DNA of 38,310 nucleotides, from NCBI RefSeq assembly GCF_000374345.1, contig NZ_KB894008.1:1-38310 (forward strand). The letters are read 5' to 3'. The notes beneath the pieces are model-generated. The model was not told the DNA's origin, made no database searches, and saw nothing but the letters and a program-made list of their open reading frames with translations. Position 1 is the stretch's first letter, and each line of letters starts with the position of its first letter. This document shows positions 33,563 through 38,310 of this stretch, piece by piece. The position numbers were made by a program, and so were the translations under genes. The stretch is from Heyndrickxia acidiproducens DSM 23148. GTDB lineage: Bacteria; Bacillota; Bacilli; Bacillales; Bacillaceae_C.

Positions 33563-34641
33563 TGGCGGAACGCTCCTTTCTGCTTGAGGAGGTGTTTCAA
33601 GTCCTGCTGCTGTTCTGCCAGCAGTGCCCCGGGAGATGCATACACATGGTTAAATGTCTCATCGGGTGAAGTTGGGTTTGTTTTTTCAATTTCTGCGACA
33701 ATCGCTGTCATTTCACTGTTGGCTTGTTTTAAAAATTGCTGTTCTTCTTCTTCTGTCCACAACCCTTCTTTGAAGATAAGTTTTTTCATCCGCGTTAATG
33801 GATCTTTTTGCATTGCGAAAGCCTCTACTTCTTTTTGATTTCTGTATTTTGCCGGGTCATCCGAGGTTGTATGCGGGCCAATCCGGCAGGTCACGGCTTC
33901 GATAAGCACCGGGCCTTCTCCTCTGCGGGCGCTTTCGACAGCTTCTTTCATAACTTGGTAGACAGCAAGCACATCATTGCCATCAACCCTTACGCCTTTG
34001 ATTCCGTAAGCGACAGCTTTTTGTGCAATTGTTTCGCTCGCCATCTGCCGGGCAAGCGGGACACTGATGGCCCATTGATTATTTTGGCAGAAAAATACGA
34101 CAGGTGCCTTGTAGACAGAAGCGAAATTCAAGGCTTCGTGAAAATCCCCCTGGGAAGTGGCGCCATCTCCGAAATAACAAACGCTGACGCTTTTTTCTCC
34201 CTTCAGTTTTGCAGCCAGTGCGCAGCCGGCAGCATGCAGTGTCTGGGCGGCAATGATAATTTGAATCGGAAAAATAGGGATGCCATCCGGAGATTTACCG
34301 CCTTCAAAATATCCTTTTACAAATTTTAATACTTGGGATAGCGGCATTCCGTGAACCATACAGGCTGCTATATCACGGTAGCTTGGAAAAATCCAATCCT
34401 GCTTTTCAAGGGGAAATGCACTGCCAATTTGTGCGGCTTCCTGTCCTTTAAACGGGGCATACGTGCCAATTCTGCCCTGGCGCTGCATCTTCAACAGGCG
34501 GATATCGTATTCCCGGCTCCTTAGCATCCATTGGTACATATGGAGAAGAAGACCACGGTCGAATTCATGCAGACAATCACAGTTTCCCTCAACATCTAAA
34601 ATTTGGAAGAGGGGGAATGACGGCGTTTGTTTTTCTAACAT
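33559..34641 (-). CDS. 2-oxoacid dehydrogenase E1 component, alpha subunit
   Basis: A 360-residue thiamine-diphosphate E1alpha. The cofactor motif runs from YFGDGATSQGDFHEALNFAS to FFCQNNQWAIS. It has RQGRIGTYAPFKGQEAAQIG near 55-75 and RIGPHTTSDDPAKYR near 265. The N-terminus (SFPLFQILDVEGN) resembles PdhA of Bacilli, whereas the acyl-CoA dehydrogenase context suggests branched-chain substrates. GGGAGGG precedes the ATG and lies 22 bases after the E2 gene. Confidence 0.92.
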   Translation of the reverse strand: MLEKQTPSFPLFQILDVEGNCDCLHEFDRGLLLHMYQWMLRSREYDIRLLKMQRQGRIGTYAPFKGQEAAQIGSAFPLEKQDWIFPSYRDIAACMVHGMPLSQVLKFVKGYFEGGKSPDGIPIFPIQIIIAAQTLHAAGCALAAKLKGEKSVSVCYFGDGATSQGDFHEALNFASVYKAPVVFFCQNNQWAISVPLARQMASETIAQKAVAYGIKGVRVDGNDVLAVYQVMKEAVESARRGEGPVLIEAVTCRIGPHTTSDDPAKYRNQKEVEAFAMQKDPLTRMKKLIFKEGLWTEEEEQQFLKQANSEMTAIVAEIEKTNPTSPDETFNHVYASPGALLAEQQQDLKHLLKQKGAFRQ

Positions 34642-34663
34642 TTTTATCCCTCCCTGGCGATTA

Positions 34664-35872
34664 TTAACGCAAATGGACCAGCATCAGTTCCGGGCTTTCC
34701 AAATATTTTCCCAGTGTGTGCATAAACTGGCCTGCCGGTTCCCCGTCAATTAAGCGGTGGTCAAACGTGAGCGATATGCCCATCACATCGCGGATAGCAA
34801 TTTCATCCCCAACCACTGCCGGTTTACGCTTGATTGCATGAGCCCCTAGAATGGCGACTTCCGGATAGTTAATAATCGGTGTTGCAAACCATCCGCCTTT
34901 TGCGCCTGTATTTGTAATGGTAAACGTGCTTCCTCTCAACTCTTCGCGTGTTAAGGTTCCGGCATGTGCCTTTTCTGCAAGGCTGTTAATCTCAATTGCA
35001 AGTTCAAGTATGGATTTTTGGTCTGCATGGCGGATAACCGGCACAACCAGGCCTTTTTTTGTTGCGGTTGCAATGCCAATATGGTAGTACTTTTTCATGA
35101 TATATTCATTGGTTTTCGAATCAATGCTGGCATTAAAAATCGGATGGGCTTGCAGTGCTTTTGCCACTGCCTTTACAATAAACGGCAGATAGGTGAGCTT
35201 TACCCCGTTCATTTCACCGCTGTTGATCATTTGTTTCCGCAGGGCGACAAGTTTGGTGACATCGCATTCATCCAAACCGGAGACTTGCGGGGCGGTGTAA
35301 AAAGATTTCACCATGTTTTCGCTGATGACTTTGCGCAGCCCGCGGATCGGATGGCGTTCTTCTGATGCATTTGCCTGGACTGGTCCAGCAGGGGGAGCAG
35401 CAGCTTGCACTATTTGGTTCAAATATCGGTATAAATCCTCTTCCGTTATCCGTCCGGCTTTGCCCGTTCCCGTAACTTCCGCAATCGGGATATTCAGTTC
35501 CCTTGCTTTTTTACGGACGGTTGGCGGAGCAATGATGCGTTTTTTAATCAACGGTTTTTCTTGTGCTGTCTTTTCCGGTGATTGGATGGGTTCGATTGCG
35601 GGTGATGGAGATTCTTGCGCCGTTTCTGTGGGCGTTTCTGTTTCCAGGGTGGTGAGGATTTCTCCGACTTTTATTTTTGCCCCTTCTTTGCCTCCAAGCT
35701 GTTTGATCTTTCCTTTTACGGGTGTCGTGATTTCGACCGCGGCTTTATCAGTTTGAACCTCAGCAATAGGGGAATCGGCTTCCACTGTATCACCGGCAGA
35801 TACGAACCATTGGAGAATTTCCGCCTCGTGCAGGCCTTCTCCAATATCCGGCAGCTTGAACTCGTATAGCAT
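34664..35872 (-). CDS. 2-oxoacid dehydrogenase E2 (dihydrolipoyl acyltransferase)
   Basis: A 402-residue E2. One lipoyl domain spans 1-80 with VQTDKAAVEI (lipoyl Lys43). A Pro/Glu-rich linker follows, then the E1/E3-binding domain at about 115-155 (APPTVRKKARELNIP...GRITEEDL). The catalytic domain follows, with TFDHRLIDGEPAG (His372, Asp376). It moves the acyl group from E1 to CoA. The upstream in-frame start at 35893 is rejected because GGAGGG lies before ATG 35872. E2 is the first of the three genes, an unusual order. No E3 gene is in the window, so E3 must come from elsewhere. Confidence 0.93.
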   Translation of the reverse strand: MLYEFKLPDIGEGLHEAEILQWFVSAGDTVEADSPIAEVQTDKAAVEITTPVKGKIKQLGGKEGAKIKVGEILTTLETETPTETAQESPSPAIEPIQSPEKTAQEKPLIKKRIIAPPTVRKKARELNIPIAEVTGTGKAGRITEEDLYRYLNQIVQAAAPPAGPVQANASEERHPIRGLRKVISENMVKSFYTAPQVSGLDECDVTKLVALRKQMINSGEMNGVKLTYLPFIVKAVAKALQAHPIFNASIDSKTNEYIMKKYYHIGIATATKKGLVVPVIRHADQKSILELAIEINSLAEKAHAGTLTREELRGSTFTITNTGAKGGWFATPIINYPEVAILGAHAIKRKPAVVGDEIAIRDVMGISLTFDHRLIDGEPAGQFMHTLGKYLESPELMLVHLR

Positions 35873-35924
35873 TTTAAAATCCCTCCAATTCATTAGGGCT
35901 TTTTCATAAAATTGCGGGCTGTGT

Positions 35925-35938
35925 AGAAAACGTTTTCA
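35925..35938 (-). promoter_or_regulatory. cre-like site upstream of the E2 gene
   Basis: On the minus strand TGAAAACGTTTTCT matches cre (TGWNANCGNTNWCA) except for the last base. The core GAAAACGTTTTC is a perfect 12-base palindrome. It is 53 bases before the E2 start, suggesting CcpA control of the E2-E1 genes and a promoter of their own separate from the acyl-CoA dehydrogenase. Confidence 0.6.
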
Positions 35939-36055
35939 AAAAAAGAGTCTTAGCCTATTAGATGGCAGAGCGGTATCATTCCTTACAAAAGATATTGTAT
36001 AGAGCGTTTCGTTATTCCTCGTACAAGTAAGAAAAACAAAATGGGCTTTAGAACG

Positions 36056-37252
36056 TCAGGACGATTCAAAAGGCCAGGCCGGCAATGTGTGGTTCAATAG
36101 TTTGTCGGTGCGGTACCCGAGTACGTATTCCGCCTGCATGATCGTGTGGATTTCTCTTGTGCCTTCATAAATAACCGGGGCTTTCGAGTTTCGCAAATAA
36201 CGTTCAACCGGATATTCGTCCGAGCAGCCGTATGCTCCGTGGATTTGGACGGCATCATTGGCCGCTTCACTGGCAAAATCGCAGGCCTGCCATTTTGCCA
36301 GCGAGGTTTCCCGTGTATTCCGTTTACCCTGGTTTTTCAATTCACCGGCACGGAAGACGAGCAGGCGGCTCATTTGGCAGCCGGCTTCCATTTTCGCAAT
36401 CATTTGCTGGACAAGTTGGTGTCTGCCGATTTCGCTGCCGAATGTTTTGCGCTCATGGCAGTATTTGACACTGGCTTCGAGGCAGGCCATGATCAAACCA
36501 CAGGCCCCCGCAGCAACCGTAAACCGCCCGTTATCGAGCGCCGACATCGCAATTTTAAAGCCTTCTCCTTCTTCACCAAGCAAGTTTTCTTTCGGTACTT
36601 TTAAATGATCGAAAAACAGTTCCCCGGTATTTCCGGCCCGGATCCCAAGCTTGCCTTTTATCGCTTTTGAGGTAAAACCCGGCATTGTGCGTTCGACAAT
36701 AAAGGCAGAGATCCCGCGGTGCTTTTTCGATTTATCGGTGTATGCAAAGACGATAAAATGGTCGGCCACATCGCAGAGGGAGATCCACGTTTTTTGTCCG
36801 TTTAAAATATAATGGCTGCCTTTCTTAACTGCGGTGGTACCGATCCCTGCCACATCAGAGCCGGCACCAGGTTCAGTCAGGCCGAATGCGCCAACTTTTT
36901 CTCCTTTTGCCTGCGGAATTAAATATTTCTGCTTTTGTGCTTCCGATCCCCATTGCAGCAGGGTCAGGCTGTTTAAGCCAGTATGCACGCTGACGGCTGT
37001 CCGGAATGCCGTATCGCCCCTTTCCAGTTCTTCACACACAATCGCCAGCGAGTTGTAATCCATGCCGCTTCCGCCGTACGCTTCCGGAATGCAGACCCCC
37101 ATCAGCCCGAGATTCGCCAGCTTTTTTAGTATCCCTGTTTCAAAATGATGATTTCTGTCCCACTCATCGATGTATGGTAGTATCTCTTTGTCTGTAAAGC
37201 TTCTTACGGTCTTTTTTAGCAGTTCCTGTTCCTCGGTCAGGTTGAAATTCAT
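36056..37252 (-). CDS. Acyl-CoA dehydrogenase
   Basis: A 398-residue FAD acyl-CoA dehydrogenase. It begins MNFNLTEEQELLKKTVRSF and has the FAD/acyl motifs FGLTEPGAGSDVAGI (about 122-136) and LNGQKTWISLCDVADHFIVF. The C-terminal segment has QIHGAYGCSDEYPVERYLRN and PVIYEGTREIH, where the catalytic glutamate of YEGT is expected. It oxidises an acyl-CoA to the 2-enoyl-CoA; short branched-chain substrates are plausible given the adjacent ketoacid dehydrogenase. The frame opens at 37300, but ATG 37252 gives the family start, with AGGGGG upstream. A 183-base gap separates it from E2. Confidence 0.93.
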   Translation of the reverse strand: MNFNLTEEQELLKKTVRSFTDKEILPYIDEWDRNHHFETGILKKLANLGLMGVCIPEAYGGSGMDYNSLAIVCEELERGDTAFRTAVSVHTGLNSLTLLQWGSEAQKQKYLIPQAKGEKVGAFGLTEPGAGSDVAGIGTTAVKKGSHYILNGQKTWISLCDVADHFIVFAYTDKSKKHRGISAFIVERTMPGFTSKAIKGKLGIRAGNTGELFFDHLKVPKENLLGEEGEGFKIAMSALDNGRFTVAAGACGLIMACLEASVKYCHERKTFGSEIGRHQLVQQMIAKMEAGCQMSRLLVFRAGELKNQGKRNTRETSLAKWQACDFASEAANDAVQIHGAYGCSDEYPVERYLRNSKAPVIYEGTREIHTIMQAEYVLGYRTDKLLNHTLPAWPFESS

Positions 37253-37539
37253 GTATTTTAACCCCCTAATTGATTCAGCTATTGTAAATTTACGGCCCAA
37301 TGGTTATTTTGATGCCATCAAGTGGGGTAAAAGGTTAAATTAAAAAACTGCTGCCCCGGACTTTTGGGTAAGCAGTGTTCAGTCTTTACCTGTAAAAATT
37401 TAACTGTACAACATTGGAAATGTATTTGTACAAGACAGCGTATTCCGGAGAACAAGACTGTATTTCCCAAGTGAATGTCACTCATGAAAAGAGACGGTTT
37501 TGCAGATCCTATATATATTAACAATTGAAGGAGAATCCA
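37253..37539. other. Intergenic region between acyl-CoA dehydrogenase and a small ORF
   Basis: No gene is seen. TTGATG-C-CATCAA (37309-37321) is a short palindrome 57 bases upstream of the acyl-CoA dehydrogenase start and could be an operator. TATATATATTAAC just before the small ORF may be part of a promoter, but no good -35 was found. Confidence 0.3.
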
Positions 37540-37707
37540 ATGGAAACCAACAACTTTGATCCAAATCTGAATCCATTATCTAAGAAGAACCGGCAGGAAA
37601 ACTTGGAAGTCAGCTCCACAGGTTATGGACTTGAGTCTGTCCAAAAAGAAACAGCAGAAGTGCGTGACAAGGAAGAAACGAGTAAGAAATCCTGTGGAGG
37701 TTTATAA
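37540..37707 (+). CDS. Small hydrophilic protein of unknown function
   Basis: A 55-residue, highly charged protein without hydrophobic segments, beginning METNNFDPNLNPLSKKNRQE. It is rich in Asn, Glu and Lys and ends SKKSCGGL with a single cysteine close to the C-terminus. AAGGAG six bases before ATG 37540 strongly supports translation; an earlier in-frame TTG at 37525 overlaps that site and is rejected. It appears monocistronic. I recognise no family. Composition and size resemble small spore- or stress-associated proteins of Bacilli, but that is only a resemblance. Confidence 0.6.
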   Translation: METNNFDPNLNPLSKKNRQENLEVSSTGYGLESVQKETAEVRDKEETSKKSCGGL

Positions 37708-37715
37708 GTAAAAAA

Positions 37716-37745
37716 TTGGGGCCGATGCGTAAAGATCGGCCCCAA
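37716..37745 (-). terminator. Perfect stem-loop, terminator-like on the minus strand
   Basis: TTGGGGCCGAT and ATCGGCCCCAA form a perfect 11-bp stem with an 8-base loop. On the minus strand the stem is followed by TTTT, as in a terminator for leftward transcripts. On the plus strand only AAAATAA follows, so for the small ORF it would be a weak stop or stabiliser. Confidence 0.7.
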
Positions 37746-37885
37746 AATAACGCTTATTTGCTTGTCTTTTTCCGGATTCGCTCAAAAGATTAAATTATCG
37801 TTTGAATTGAATTTTTATGAACCTGTAACCTAAGATCAGTTTCTGAGCCAGGGTAAACAGCAGTTTTCAATATTATATACACAGG

Positions 37886-37915
37886 TAGACAAGCACATAC
37901 TTTTGGGTATATAAT
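37886..37915 (+). promoter_or_regulatory. Putative promoter of the IS607-type transposase (leaderless)
   Basis: TAGACA (37886-37891), an 18-base spacer and TATAAT (37910-37915) form a good SigA promoter. The -10 ends six bases before the GTG start codon and no ribosome site lies between, so the transcript would start at or very near the initiation codon. Confidence 0.55.
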
Positions 37916-37921
37916 TCTTCT

Positions 37922-38310
37922 GTGGAAAAACTATACAGAATGAATGAAGCCGCAGCAATATTAGGTGTAACCGTAAAAACACTTCAAAGATAGGACAAAG
38001 ACAATAAAGTAACGTTTACCAGAACTCCGAGTGGAATGAGAAAATTGAGTCAAAGCGAACTGGATCGTTTGCTTGGCAACAAAAAAACGTCCAAAAAACA
38101 TAAGGTTTTGGCTATATATGCCAGAGTGTCCTCCCATGAGCAAAAGAAGAAAGGGGATTTAGAAAGACAAGTTCAAATTATCAAGGAAAAAATAGACTCT
38201 CATCAATATCAAGACATTATCGTTATTGATGAAGTGGGTTCCGGACTAAACGATAAACGAAAAGGCCTTTTAAAAATAATGAAACTCGCTAACGAAGGGA
38301 AAATAACGGA
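37922..38310 (+). pseudogene. tnpA: IS607-family serine transposase tnpA with in-frame amber codon, truncated by window edge
   Basis: Reading from GTG 37922: VEKLYRMNEAAAILGVTV then KTLQR, a TAG at 37991-37993, and DKDNKVTFTRTPSGMRKLSQ, continuing in the same frame to the window end. The first ~60 codons are the MerR-like DNA-binding domain. From codon ~69, VLAIYARVSS, with the nucleophilic serine, and VIDEVGSGLNDKRKGLL are the small serine-recombinase catalytic domain, the design of IS607 TnpA. Family members usually have KTLQRWD, so the amber codon replaces the tryptophan by a TGG to TAG change. Either the copy is inactivated, it restarts downstream, or it relies on readthrough or suppression. 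A tnpB could follow beyond the edge. Confidence 0.85.

Overview
The window looks like a chromosome segment from a low-to-mid GC Bacillaceae (Firmicutes). The evidence is strong AGGAGG-type ribosome sites, many TTG/GTG starts, a PucR/PucG-type purine operon, CcpA cre-like sites, PTS operons and Bacillus-type ABC and ketoacid dehydrogenase genes. A Heyndrickxia/Weizmannia coagulans-like organism is a reasonable guess, but species was not established. Almost everything is catabolic and transport gene content, with mobile-element debris at both ends and in several intergenic gaps.

Layout. 1-994: mobile-element debris. It holds a minus-strand zinc-ribbon (DUF6431-like) N-terminus, a hairpin and a terminator, with no convincing intact gene. 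995-4851: a ketohexose PTS operon (PfkB-type kinase, EIIBC, EIIA, LacD aldolase) that reads as tagatose or fructose-like uptake ending in triose phosphates. It is followed by a terminator, a 21-nt periodic repeat array and a convergent RpiR-type regulator (5183-5968). 6329-8424: an Rpn-family nuclease and a YfmJ-type NADP oxidoreductase. 8425-9305: non-coding debris with the tail of a TnpB-like gene and a hairpin. 9306-10590: a DUF3100 membrane protein plus a small membrane partner, ending in a terminator. 10712-12970: an alpha-glucoside PTS operon whose EIICB gene has lost its EIIC part; only the IIB domain, 6-phospho-alpha-glucosidase and EIIA-Glc remain.

13111-22722: a urate/allantoin catabolic island. 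Two divergent arms surround pucR. allC-pucG-allB lie on the minus strand. A urate permease, uraD, an FAD oxidoreductase and pucM lie on the plus strand. Together they would take urate through 5-hydroxyisourate, OHCU, allantoin, allantoate and ureidoglycine to glycine plus oxalurate. No cofactor-free uricase is present, so the FAD enzyme is the best candidate for the first step.

23138-28272: ugpC-A-E-B-glpQ, a glycerophosphodiester/glycerol-3-phosphate uptake operon. It is preceded by PhoP-box-like repeats and has a perfect 19-bp hairpin before glpQ. 28556-32383: a glycerate/sugar-acid module (GntP permease, glycerate kinase, CdaR regulator). The 217-base gap between permease and kinase is almost entirely hairpins and resembles an IS200/IS605 right end or omega-RNA scaffold with no tnpB. 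This is the most unusual feature in the window. 32585-37252: a 2-oxoacid dehydrogenase gene set in the order E2-E1alpha-E1beta, without E3, with a cre-like palindrome, next to an acyl-CoA dehydrogenase. 37540-37707: a small hydrophilic protein. 37922-end: the start of an IS607-type serine transposase with an in-frame amber codon at the conserved tryptophan position.
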